From positions 1 to 8,036 of the forward strand of contig JBBSBE010000161.1 of the NCBI GenBank assembly GCA_038251625.1: a stretch of 8,036 nt of DNA, written 5' to 3'. Origin of the DNA: JBBQXK01 sp038251625 (GTDB lineage: Bacteria; Pseudomonadota; Alphaproteobacteria; Rhodobacterales; Rhodobacteraceae). Within the stretch, counting starts at the first letter, position 1; the number at the start of each line of letters is the position of its first letter. A program made the translations under genes and the position numbers. Shown one piece after another: positions 1 to 6,313 of this stretch. The notes below the pieces were generated by a model, which was not told the origin of the DNA, did no database searches, and was given only the letters and a program-made list of their open reading frames with translations.

Positions 1-677
1 AGATCGGCGTGTTGCTTGAAGCGCTGGAAACCAAGGGCGTTGTCCGCACGCTGGCAGAACCAAACCTGACTGCCCTTTCGGGGCAGGAAGCGAAGTTCCT
101 GGCGGGTGGTGAATATCCCATCCCGGTCGCCAGTGGATCTGGCGATATCTCGATCGAATACAAACCCTTCGGCGTTGAGATGAACTTTACGCCAGTGGTG
201 GTCGACGGTGATCTGATCAACCTGACGATCACGACGGCTGTGTCGGCGATCGACAACACGATCACCATCGAATCGTCCGGCTTCTCGATCAATGCCTTCA
301 GCCGCCGCGAAACTTCGACCACGGTCGAGATGCGCGATGGCGAAAGCTTTGCCATCGCGGGCTTGCTGCAAGACGACTTCCGCAACCTCAACGGTCAGGT
401 GCCTTGGCTCGGTGATATCCCCGTCCTTGGCGCGCTTTTCCGCTCGGCGGACTACAACCGGTCGCAATCGGAACTGGTGATCATCGTCACTCCGCACCTC
501 GTCACACCGACGCGGGGCGAGGCGCTGGCACTTCCGACAGATCGCGTACGCCTGCCTTCGGAGAAAGAGCTTTTCCTCTTCGGCAAGGTGCAGGGGACAA
601 AAGGGCCCAAGACCGGTGCTGCCGGCGAAGTCGCACGACAGGACTTCGGCAGCCCCTATGGCTATGTGATGGAGTAA
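1..677 (+). CDS. cpaC: Tad pilus secretin CpaC/RcpA, C-terminal part (5' end outside window)
   Basis: This is the outer-membrane secretin that forms the channel through which the Flp pilus leaves the cell. Only the last ~224 residues are present. The reading frame is open from the left edge (first full codon at base 3), so the GTG at base 9 is an internal valine and not a start. The fragment covers most of the secretin domain. It has the early 'PNLTALSGQEAKFLAGGEYPIP' type segment (bases ~60-125) and the hallmark VPWLGDIPVLGALF motif (bases 399-440), followed by SELVIIVTPHLV (about 468-503), which is the signature end of the secretin beta-barrel domain. A tail of roughly 55 residues follows, with a PTDRVRLPSEKE-like stretch of the kind seen in alphaproteobacterial CpaC proteins. 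The stop TAA is at 675-677. The next gene starts 5 bases later, and its ribosome site lies inside the last codons of this one, which points to co-translation. Identification as a Tad-type rather than type II or III secretin rests mainly on the neighbours. Confidence 0.95.
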   Translation, partial: IGVLLEALETKGVVRTLAEPNLTALSGQEAKFLAGGEYPIPVASGSGDISIEYKPFGVEMNFTPVVVDGDLINLTITTAVSAIDNTITIESSGFSINAFSRRETSTTVEMRDGESFAIAGLLQDDFRNLNGQVPWLGDIPVLGALFRSADYNRSQSELVIIVTPHLVTPTRGEALALPTDRVRLPSEKELFLFGKVQGTKGPKTGAAGEVARQDFGSPYGYVME

Positions 678-682
678 GGCCA

Positions 683-1321
683 ATGCGCGCACATCCCCTG
701 ATCGCCGCCGTCGCCCTTGTGGCGCTTGGTGCATGCGCCGAACGTGAAGCCGGGTCCGAAGTGGACATGGGCACGTTCGGCAACGCCCAGATGAACAACA
801 TACTGGTTCAGAGCGGCCAACTGGACTACGTGCAGGCACTGGCAGGGCGGTTTTCCCAGGAAGTGCCCGACACGATCAACTTCGCCTTCGATTCGTCGGC
901 GCTGGACGAAAATTCGCGCCGCGTGTTGATCGAACAGGCCAACTGGATCAAACAGTTCCCCGAGGTGCGCTTCCGCGTTTACGGCCACACCGATCTGGTA
1001 GGGTCCAGCGCCTACAACCAGCGGCTTGGCCTTCGCCGGGCGCAAGCGGTGGTGGCGTTCTTTGCAAGCCAGGGGATCAGCCGGTCCCGGCTGGAAGCGG
1101 TGGCGTCTTTCGGCAAGACGCGTCCCATCGTGCCGACGAATCAACCCGAGATGCGCAACCGGCGCACAGTGACCGAAGTGACCGGCTTCCTCGCCCGTCA
1201 TCCCACGGTCCTGAATGGCAAATACGCAGCGGTGATCCATCGTGAATACATCACCTTGGCCGAGCGCCTGCACCCGCCCGGCTCCTCCACGTCGTCCAAC
1301 GTCGATCCCGGCGGCAACTAA
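683..1321 (+). CDS. OmpA-family lipoprotein of the Tad pilus locus (in cpaD position)
   Basis: This 212-residue protein is a predicted outer-membrane lipoprotein with a peptidoglycan-binding OmpA-like domain. The N-terminus is a short basic and hydrophobic signal peptide ending in a lipobox, LGAC, with Cys18 as the lipidation site. The OmpA C-terminal-type domain spans about residues 63-168. It has FAFDSSALDENS, the GHTD motif at 101-104, NQRLGLRRAQAV at 112-123, and MRNRR at 157-161. The Asp of GHTD and the Arg of LRRA are the residues that in this family usually contact diaminopimelate of peptidoglycan. About 44 further residues follow (HPTVLNGKY onward), which is longer than a plain OmpA domain and ends in a Ser/Pro/Gly-rich tail. 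The start ATG at 683 has GGAG at 671-674, 8 bases upstream, inside the end of the secretin gene. Caulobacter has cpaD between cpaC and cpaE, so this protein probably anchors or stabilises the secretin at the cell wall; that role is inferred from position and domain. It is not confidently a CpaD family member. Confidence 0.9.
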   Translation: MRAHPLIAAVALVALGACAEREAGSEVDMGTFGNAQMNNILVQSGQLDYVQALAGRFSQEVPDTINFAFDSSALDENSRRVLIEQANWIKQFPEVRFRVYGHTDLVGSSAYNQRLGLRRAQAVVAFFASQGISRSRLEAVASFGKTRPIVPTNQPEMRNRRTVTEVTGFLARHPTVLNGKYAAVIHREYITLAERLHPPGSSTSSNVDPGGN

Positions 1322-1332
1322 GGCCGCCGGTG

Positions 1333-1359
1333 TGATCGTGCTCCGTATGGAAACGATCA
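1333..1359. repeat. Inverted repeat TGATCGT-N13-ACGATCA
   Basis: Perfect 7-base arms lie at 1333-1339 and 1353-1359 with a 13-base spacer, starting 11 bases after the stop of the OmpA-like lipoprotein gene. The site could be an operator or the foot of a weak RNA hairpin. The core ACGAT of the right arm recurs at 1381-1385, so the left arm has two possible pairing partners. The symmetry is seen directly; the function is unknown. Confidence 0.45.
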
Positions 1360-1390
1360 TTCTTTAAATATCAAAGAATAACGATTTTTT
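1359..1390 (+). promoter_or_regulatory. AT-rich hairpin followed by a T-run, possible weak terminator or operator
   Basis: Arms ATTCTTT (1359-1365) and AAAGAAT (1373-1379) form a perfect 7-base inverted repeat with a 7-base loop. The direct repeat AACGAT flanks it at 1352-1357 and 1380-1385, and six T residues follow at 1385-1390. A stem followed by T residues resembles an intrinsic terminator, but the stem has only one G-C pair and sits 5 bases before the T-run, so any termination would be weak. A protein-binding site or promoter region in this AT island, the only strongly AT-rich patch I noticed in the window, is an equally good reading. I could not find a convincing -35/-10 pair. Confidence 0.35.
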
Positions 1391-1441
1391 AGCCCCAATA
1401 TCGCCACCATTGACCAGCATTCCTGAGACAATGGAAAAGCT

Positions 1442-1458
1442 CCGCGGAAATGCCGCGG
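1442..1458 (+). repeat. GC-rich hairpin in the leader of cpaE
   Basis: CCGCGG at 1442-1447 and again at 1453-1458 are separated by AAATG. Each copy is a palindrome, so the two can pair as a 6-bp all-GC stem with a 5-base loop. The hairpin lies 75-91 bases upstream of the cpaE start. No T-run follows, so it is not an intrinsic terminator. It may be leader RNA structure or a protein-binding palindrome. Confidence 0.4.
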
Positions 1459-1465
1459 CCCCCCA

Positions 1466-1502
1466 GCAGGACCTGAACCCGCCGCATTGGCGGGCCCCCT
1501 GC
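1466..1502 (+). repeat. Two-tier stem-loop just upstream of cpaE
   Basis: The inner stem is CCCGCC (1478-1483) with GGCGGG (1489-1494), closing a 5-base loop GCATT. An outer stem, GCAGG (1466-1470) with CCTGC (1498-1502), encloses it across an asymmetric internal loop of 7 and 3 bases. The structure ends 13 bases before the GAAGGG ribosome site of cpaE (1516-1521). A role in mRNA stability or in translation of cpaE is plausible but unproven. In GC-rich DNA some such stems arise by chance. Confidence 0.4.
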
Positions 1503-1532
1503 CGGGCGGACTTTTGAAGGGCGATAGAGGCG

Positions 1533-2807
1533 ATGACGAGCGTGGCAAATCTTCAGCCGGAACCGGCGCCGATCACGGCGTGCACGATTTCGCGCGATGT
1601 GCAGAATTTCGATCTGCTCATCGATGACATGGAAACCGAGCTTGGCGAAAACTGGGGCGACCTCGGCTTCGAGGATGCGTTGGTCTTCCTCGATCAGCCC
1701 GACGCGGCCTCGCTGGAATTTGTGGCGATTGCGGTGGACGGCGAGGACGAGATCGATCTCAGCAAGGTGACCGATATCATCCGGCTCGCCAAGTCCAAGG
1801 CGATCAAGGTGGTATTGATCGCGCATGAGGTCAGCCCGATCGGCCTGCATCAGCTTTTGCGCCTTGGCGCGGACGATTTCGTGCCCTATCCGCTGCCCGA
1901 TGGCGCGCTGCATGAAGCCATCGAACGGATGCGCAAGCCCGCCCCCGTGCCCGTCGCCGTGGCCGCTCCCGTCGCTGACTTGCCCGCTGGCGGTGCCGCT
2001 ACGCCCACGTTCAAAGCGAAAGGCGACCGCGACGGCGTGCTGTTGCCGGTGCACGGCATGTCCGGCGGCGTCGGCGCCACCACCTTTGCGTCCAACCTCG
2101 CCTGGGAACTGGCAACGATTGCCAAGACCGATGGCCCCCGTGTCTGCCTGATCGATCTTGATTTGCAGTTTGGCGCGATCTCGACCGGGCTCGACCTGCC
2201 GCGCCGCGATGCCGTGTTCGAGATCCTGTCGGATACCGCGTCGGCAGACAGCGAATCCTTCCTGCGCGGCATGCTGACCTTCAACGAAAAGCTGCATGTC
2301 TTTACCGCGCCGCCCGACATGCTGCCGCTCGACATGATCGCACCCGATGACGTGGGCCGCGTGCTCGATATGGCGCTGTCGAATTTTGACTTCGTGATCG
2401 TGGACATGCCTTCAACGATTGTCGCCTGGACCGAAACAGTGCTGACCCGGGCGCATGTCTATTTCGCCCTGCTCGAGCTTGATCTGCGCTCGGCCCAAAA
2501 CGTTCTGCGCCTTGTCCGCGCGCTCAAGGCCGAGGGGCTGCCGCATGAAAAGCTGCGCTATGTGCTGAACCGCGCACCGCGCTTCACCGATCTTTCCGCC
2601 AAGGGCCGCGTCAAGCGCATGGCTGAAAGCCTCGACATCCAGATCGAGGTGCAACTGCCCGATGGCGGAAATCAGGTCACGCAGTCCAACGATCACGGAC
2701 TGCCACTGGCAGAGAGCTCGGCAAAGAATCCGTTGCGCAAGGAAATCCAGAAACTCGCCAAATCGCTCTACGACCTGAACGCGGCCGTAGAGACGGGCAA
2801 GTCCTGA
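1533..2807 (+). CDS. cpaE: CpaE/TadZ-type pilus localisation ATPase (MinD/ParA-like)
   Basis: This 424-residue protein has the two-part CpaE/TadZ layout. Residues ~25-135 form a receiver-like domain that ends in LGADDFVPYPL, where a true response regulator has GADDYL-K-P. The switch lysine is absent, so it is an atypical receiver probably not controlled by phosphorylation. After a Pro/Ala-rich linker (136-155) comes a MinD/ParA-type ATPase domain (~165-415). Its P-loop is GMSGGVGATT (175-184), its second Asp motif is LIDLDLQFG (206-214), and its Walker B is FVIVDMP (287-293). The P-loop has Ser177 where the deviant-Walker signature lysine sits and Ala182 where the catalytic lysine sits. CpaE/TadZ proteins are known for such divergent loops, but activity may be altered. 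The family acts at the inner membrane, often at a pole, marking where the pilus machine assembles. The start ATG at 1533 has GAAGGG at 1516-1521. It follows the only long gap in the window, so this gene may begin a separate transcript. Confidence 0.93.
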   Translation: MTSVANLQPEPAPITACTISRDVQNFDLLIDDMETELGENWGDLGFEDALVFLDQPDAASLEFVAIAVDGEDEIDLSKVTDIIRLAKSKAIKVVLIAHEVSPIGLHQLLRLGADDFVPYPLPDGALHEAIERMRKPAPVPVAVAAPVADLPAGGAATPTFKAKGDRDGVLLPVHGMSGGVGATTFASNLAWELATIAKTDGPRVCLIDLDLQFGAISTGLDLPRRDAVFEILSDTASADSESFLRGMLTFNEKLHVFTAPPDMLPLDMIAPDDVGRVLDMALSNFDFVIVDMPSTIVAWTETVLTRAHVYFALLELDLRSAQNVLRLVRALKAEGLPHEKLRYVLNRAPRFTDLSAKGRVKRMAESLDIQIEVQLPDGGNQVTQSNDHGLPLAESSAKNPLRKEIQKLAKSLYDLNAAVETGKS

Positions 2808-2848
2808 GATCCTGACCGCAAGCTTCTGAACTTTTGAGGGTGTGAAAG

Positions 2849-4318
2849 ATGTTCTCGCGCTACAAGAAATCCGCCGACGCCGCTGCCCGGCCGAACATGT
2901 CGGCCCCGGTCGGTGCTGCCACGCCCTCCGTTCGCCCCTCGGCGCCCGGCAACGCGCCGGAAAAGCCCAACGCATCGCACATGCGCCCCTTGCCGGTGGC
3001 GCCGGTGCGCAGCCCTGCCGAAACTGTAGCCGCAGACAAGGACCACAAGCGCAAAGAGCGCCTGATGGAACTGAAGGTCGAACTGCACAAGCGCCTGTTG
3101 GAGAACCTCAACCTCGCGGCGCTGGAAAAGGCATCGGAATCGAGCCTCAAGGCCGAGATTTCTTCGATCACCTCGGAAGCGCTGGACGAGTTGTCGGTGG
3201 CGCTGAACAAGGATGACCGCACCACGCTGAACCAGGAACTCTACGACGAGGTCATGGGCCTTGGCCCGCTGGAGCCCCTTCTGAAGGACGAGTCGGTCAA
3301 CGATATCCTTGTGAACGGGCCGAAGCGCATCTTTGTGGAACGCTCGGGCAAGCTTGAGCTGACTGACATCACCTTCAAGGACGAACGGCACCTTCTTCGC
3401 ATCATCGACAAGATCGTCAGCGCCGTGGGCCGCCGGGTGGACGAATCCAACCCCTATGTCGACGCCCGTCTTGCCGATGGCAGCCGCTTCAACGCGATGG
3501 TGCCGCCAGTTGCAGTGGATGGCTCGCTGGTTTCTATTCGGAAGTTCAAGAAGGAAAAGCTGGGCATTTCGGACCTCGTGCGCTTTGGCGCCTTTACCGA
3601 GGAAATGGCCGCCTACCTGCAGGCCGCCGTCTCGACCCGCCTCAACATCATCGTGTCTGGCGGTACAGGCTCGGGGAAAACCACCACGCTCAACGCGCTC
3701 TCGTCCTTTATCGACAACAAGGAACGCGTGCTGACGATCGAGGACACAGCCGAACTTCAGCTTCAGCAGGTCCATGTGGGCCGGATGGAAAGCCGCCCGC
3801 CGAACGTCGAAGGCAAAGGCGCCGTGACCCAGCGTGACTGTCTGCGCAACGCGCTGCGGATGCGCCCCGACCGGATCATCGTGGGCGAAACGCGTGGTGA
3901 GGAAGTGATCGACATGCTGCAGGCCATGAACACTGGCCACGACGGCTCGATGACGACGATCCACGCCAACTCTGCGCGTGACGGCATCAGCCGCCTTGAA
4001 AACATGGTCGCAATGGCCGGCATCGAAATGCCGCTCAAGGCGGTCCGCTCCCAGATCGCTTCGGCCGTCAACCTGATCGTGCAGGCCTCGCGCCTGCAGG
4101 ACGGCTCGCGCCGCATGGTGTCAATCACCGAAATCACGGGGATGGAGGGCGAGGTACTCTCGATGCAAGAGGTGTTCCGCTACGAACGCCTCGGCATCGG
4201 GCCAGACGGCAAGATCATCGGTCGGTTCAACGCAACCGGCGTGCGTAGCCATTATTCCGAACGTTTCCGGGCCTGGGGCTTCGACCTGCCCGCCTCAATC
4301 TACGAACCTCTGCCGTGA
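2849..4318 (+). CDS. cpaF: CpaF/TadA secretion-motor ATPase of the Tad pilus
   Basis: This 489-residue hexameric ATPase of the GspE/VirB11 superfamily powers Flp pilus assembly from the cytoplasmic face of the inner membrane. The first ~65 residues are Pro/Ala-rich and probably disordered. They are followed by an N-terminal domain (~65-240) that includes DESVNDILVNGP (147-158). The motor core has Walker A, GGTGSGKTT (271-279, Lys277), then the Asp box TIEDTAELQL (296-305). Walker B is RIIVGE (342-347, Glu347), and the His box runs GHDGSMTTIHAN (363-374). All catalytic motifs are intact. The length and the ending (WGFDLPASIYEPLP) fit alphaproteobacterial CpaF. The start ATG at 2849 has GAGGG at 2836-2840, 8 bases upstream. 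The gap from cpaE is 41 bases with nothing else visible in it. The next gene, tadB, follows 10 bases after the stop, so the two are almost certainly co-transcribed. Confidence 0.97.
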   Translation: MFSRYKKSADAAARPNMSAPVGAATPSVRPSAPGNAPEKPNASHMRPLPVAPVRSPAETVAADKDHKRKERLMELKVELHKRLLENLNLAALEKASESSLKAEISSITSEALDELSVALNKDDRTTLNQELYDEVMGLGPLEPLLKDESVNDILVNGPKRIFVERSGKLELTDITFKDERHLLRIIDKIVSAVGRRVDESNPYVDARLADGSRFNAMVPPVAVDGSLVSIRKFKKEKLGISDLVRFGAFTEEMAAYLQAAVSTRLNIIVSGGTGSGKTTTLNALSSFIDNKERVLTIEDTAELQLQQVHVGRMESRPPNVEGKGAVTQRDCLRNALRMRPDRIIVGETRGEEVIDMLQAMNTGHDGSMTTIHANSARDGISRLENMVAMAGIEMPLKAVRSQIASAVNLIVQASRLQDGSRRMVSITEITGMEGEVLSMQEVFRYERLGIGPDGKIIGRFNATGVRSHYSERFRAWGFDLPASIYEPLP

Positions 4319-4322
4319 AGGA
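4317..4322 (+). promoter_or_regulatory. tadB ribosome site overlapping the cpaF stop codon
   Basis: GAAGGA begins inside the TGA stop of cpaF (4316-4318) and lies 6 bases before the tadB ATG at 4329. This arrangement allows a ribosome finishing cpaF to start tadB, which supports balanced synthesis of motor and platform. It also decides the ATG at 4329 as the tadB start. Confidence 0.75.
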
Positions 4323-4328
4323 CAGACC

Positions 4329-5297
4329 ATGACGATCAGCGCGGCCCCCCTTATCTATATCCTTATTTTCGTTGCCGTCGTCCTGCTGGTCGAAGGCGTC
4401 TATCTGACAGTGTTCGGCAAATCCATCAGCCTGAACAGCCGCGTGTCGCGCAGGCTTGACCTTCTCGCCAAGAACGGCAACCGCGAACAGGTGCTGGAAC
4501 AGCTTCGCAAAGAGATGTCGCAGCACCTCCGGGCGCGCGGAATCCCGCTCTATTCGATCCTGGCGACCAAGGCCCAGAAAGCCAATATCGCTTTCTCGCC
4601 GCAGCAACTGATCATGATCATGGCCGGCGTCAGCGTATTTGCGTTCATGGGCCTCACGCTTGGAACAAGCGCGGAACTGCCGGTGCGCGTTCTGATCGCG
4701 ATCGCGATGGGGGTTGGCGGTGTGTACACCTGGGTCAACCAGAAGGCGAAAAAGCGCATGGCGCTGATGGAAGAGCAGTTGCCCGACGCCGTTGAACTGA
4801 TGGTGCGCTCCTTGCGCGTGGGCCACCCGTTCTCGTCCGCCATCGGCATCGTGTCGAAAGAAGTGGCCGATCCTTTGGGGACCGAATTCGGGGTGATCGC
4901 GGACGAAGCGGCCTATGGGCGCAACGTCTCCGACAGCCTCAAGGCCTTCGCCGAGCGGATGGACAATCAGGATTTGCGCTTCCTTGCGGTGGCCGTGACG
5001 ATCCAGCAGACATCCGGTGGCAACCTGGCCGAGATTCTTGATGGTCTGGCCAAGGTGATCCGCGCACGGTTCAAGCTGTTCCGCCGCGTCAAGGCCATCA
5101 CGGCCGAGGCAAAATGGTCTGGCATGTTCCTGTCGGGCTTTCCCTTCGGTGCGCTGGTCATGATCAACGTCACCCAGCCCAACTATTATGACGAAGTGAT
5201 GGAAAGCTCGGTGTTCGTACCAGCCGCACTTGGCGTGGCCGTGTTCCTGATCATCAACGTCATCTTCATGAAGATCATGGTCAACATCAAAGTCTGA
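4329..5297 (+). CDS. tadB: TadB/CpaG inner-membrane platform protein (T2SF family)
   Basis: This 322-residue protein is one of the two GspF-like platform proteins that couple the CpaF motor to pilin extraction and assembly in the inner membrane. Hydrophobic segments that look like membrane helices lie at residues ~6-28, 92-112 and 117-136. Others lie at ~264-281 and 295-318. The T2SF domain is between them at about 150-275. It contains LPDAVELMVRSLRVGHPF (151-168) and the characteristic QQTSGGNLAEIL (226-237), typical of TadB proteins. Length and topology match the family, and no residue stands out as broken. The ATG at 4329 follows a ribosome site nested in the cpaF stop. The stop at 5295-5297 in turn sits inside the ribosome site of tadC, 10 bases before its start. 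Confidence 0.95.
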   Translation: MTISAAPLIYILIFVAVVLLVEGVYLTVFGKSISLNSRVSRRLDLLAKNGNREQVLEQLRKEMSQHLRARGIPLYSILATKAQKANIAFSPQQLIMIMAGVSVFAFMGLTLGTSAELPVRVLIAIAMGVGGVYTWVNQKAKKRMALMEEQLPDAVELMVRSLRVGHPFSSAIGIVSKEVADPLGTEFGVIADEAAYGRNVSDSLKAFAERMDNQDLRFLAVAVTIQQTSGGNLAEILDGLAKVIRARFKLFRRVKAITAEAKWSGMFLSGFPFGALVMINVTQPNYYDEVMESSVFVPAALGVAVFLIINVIFMKIMVNIKV

Positions 5298-5299
5298 GG
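5296..5299 (+). promoter_or_regulatory. tadC ribosome site overlapping the tadB stop codon
   Basis: GAGG starts inside the TGA stop of tadB (5295-5297) and lies 8 bases before the tadC ATG at 5308. The layout repeats the one at the cpaF/tadB junction and suggests that motor and platform genes are translationally coupled in series. Confidence 0.7.
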
Positions 5300-5307
5300 T
5301 TCATACG

Positions 5308-6291
5308 ATGCAAATCCTCTCTGATATCAATACGATGTTGACCAATGCACTTGGCCCTGCGGGGCCCCTGCTGGTGGTTGGCTTTCTTGGCTTCGTGATG
5401 GTGCTGCTGACGCTGCCCGCGATGCTGAACCGCAAGGCCGAACCCTTCGACAAGATCAAGGCGCAGCGTCAATCCGGCATCCTGCCCGAGGGGACATCAC
5501 TTCGGCACGATCAAGGCAAGAAGGTGGACAAGCTTGAGAAGTTCTCGAGCTTCCTCGAGCCGCAGTCGGCCGAGGAAATGACCGCCTCGCGGCTCAAGAT
5601 GCTTCGGGCGGGATACCGCGCCAAGAATGCGGTCCGCATGTTCCACTTCGCTCAGTTGACCCTCGGCATCGGGCTTTTGATCATCGGCGTGATCTATGCG
5701 CTGATCAAGTCTTCGCAGGGCGGTCTGTCGAGCCAGCAGATGGTGCTCTATTCCCTTCTGCCCGGTGCGGTCGGCTACTATCTGCCAACTTACTGGATCA
5801 ACCGCCGCGTACAGCAGCGGCAGGCCGAAATCGTGGCGGGCTTTCCCGACGCGCTCGACATGATGCTCGTCTGCGTCGAGGCCGGGCAGTCGCTGGACCA
5901 GTCGATCATTCGTGTCGGGCGCGAAAGCCGTTCGGGCTATCCTGCCCTTGCCGATGAATTCGACATGGTAGCGCATGAAGTGAAGGCCGGTAAGGAACGC
6001 GTGGCGGTGTTGAAGGACATGGCCGAACGCGTGGGCATCACCGATGTGGCCTCTTTCGTGACGACGCTGGTGCAATCCGCCACATTTGGTACCTCTATCG
6101 CCGAAGCGCTGCGGGTCTATTCGGCGGAAATGCGTGACAAACGCGTCATGCGTGCGGAAGAGAAGGCGAACAAACTGCCCACGAAGCTGACCCTTGGCAC
6201 AATGCTGTTTACCGTGCCGCCGCTTTTGGTCATCCTGATCGGGCCATCCCTCTACGGCATCGCCAAGAACATGAGTGGTGTCGGACGCTGA
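5308..6291 (+). CDS. tadC: TadC/CpaH inner-membrane platform protein (T2SF family)
   Basis: This 327-residue protein is the second GspF-like platform component, expected to pair with TadB under the CpaF motor. Membrane segments are seen at residues ~19-39, 114-133, 144-162 and 295-316. The T2SF domain (~178-310) starts with FPDALDMMLVCVEAGQSLDQSI (179-200) and contains TLVQSATFGTSIAEALRVYS (253-272), which is the TadC counterpart of the TadB QQTSGGNLAEIL region. The ending, PTKLTLGTMLFTVPPLLVILIGP (291-313), is typical of the TadC branch and separates it from TadB. The protein is full length for the family. The following lipoprotein gene starts 22 bases after the stop. Assignment as TadC rather than TadB follows from both the motifs and the gene order. 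Confidence 0.95.
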   Translation: MQILSDINTMLTNALGPAGPLLVVGFLGFVMVLLTLPAMLNRKAEPFDKIKAQRQSGILPEGTSLRHDQGKKVDKLEKFSSFLEPQSAEEMTASRLKMLRAGYRAKNAVRMFHFAQLTLGIGLLIIGVIYALIKSSQGGLSSQQMVLYSLLPGAVGYYLPTYWINRRVQQRQAEIVAGFPDALDMMLVCVEAGQSLDQSIIRVGRESRSGYPALADEFDMVAHEVKAGKERVAVLKDMAERVGITDVASFVTTLVQSATFGTSIAEALRVYSAEMRDKRVMRAEEKANKLPTKLTLGTMLFTVPPLLVILIGPSLYGIAKNMSGVGR

Positions 6292-6313
6292 ACATCGGAG
6301 CGACGAAAGAACA

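Noticed and set aside
9..11. GTG as start codon of the first gene
   Set aside because: The frame is open to the left edge and the protein begins in the middle of the secretin domain, so this is an internal codon of a truncated gene.
662..1360. Open frame on the - strand opposite the OmpA-like lipoprotein gene
   Set aside because: It covers nearly all of a gene with a signal peptide, lipobox and OmpA motifs, and it has no ribosome site or domain of its own that I can see.
1364..1378. Possible CtrA site (TTAA-N7-TTAA)
   Set aside because: Only the first half (TTAA, 1364-1367) matches; the second half reads AGAA.
1410..1438. TTGACC as a -35 promoter element for cpaE
   Set aside because: No acceptable -10 hexamer lies 16-18 bases downstream (the sequence there is GGAAAA), so I do not call a promoter.
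1389..2297. Open frame of 302 codons on the - strand opposite cpaE
   Set aside because: Its composition is that of an antisense shadow and no motif is visible. The + strand gene has clear CpaE features.
2768..3964. Long open frame of 398 codons on the - strand
   Set aside because: It lies opposite cpaF, whose product has all motor motifs. The antisense product is rich in His, Arg, Gln and Val with no recognisable domain, as expected for a shadow frame in GC-rich coding DNA.
6275..6313. Upstream GTG start for the first TPR lipoprotein
   Set aside because: It would put 13 polar residues ahead of the signal peptide and overlap tadC by 17 bases; the ATG at 6314 gives a normal lipoprotein N-terminus.
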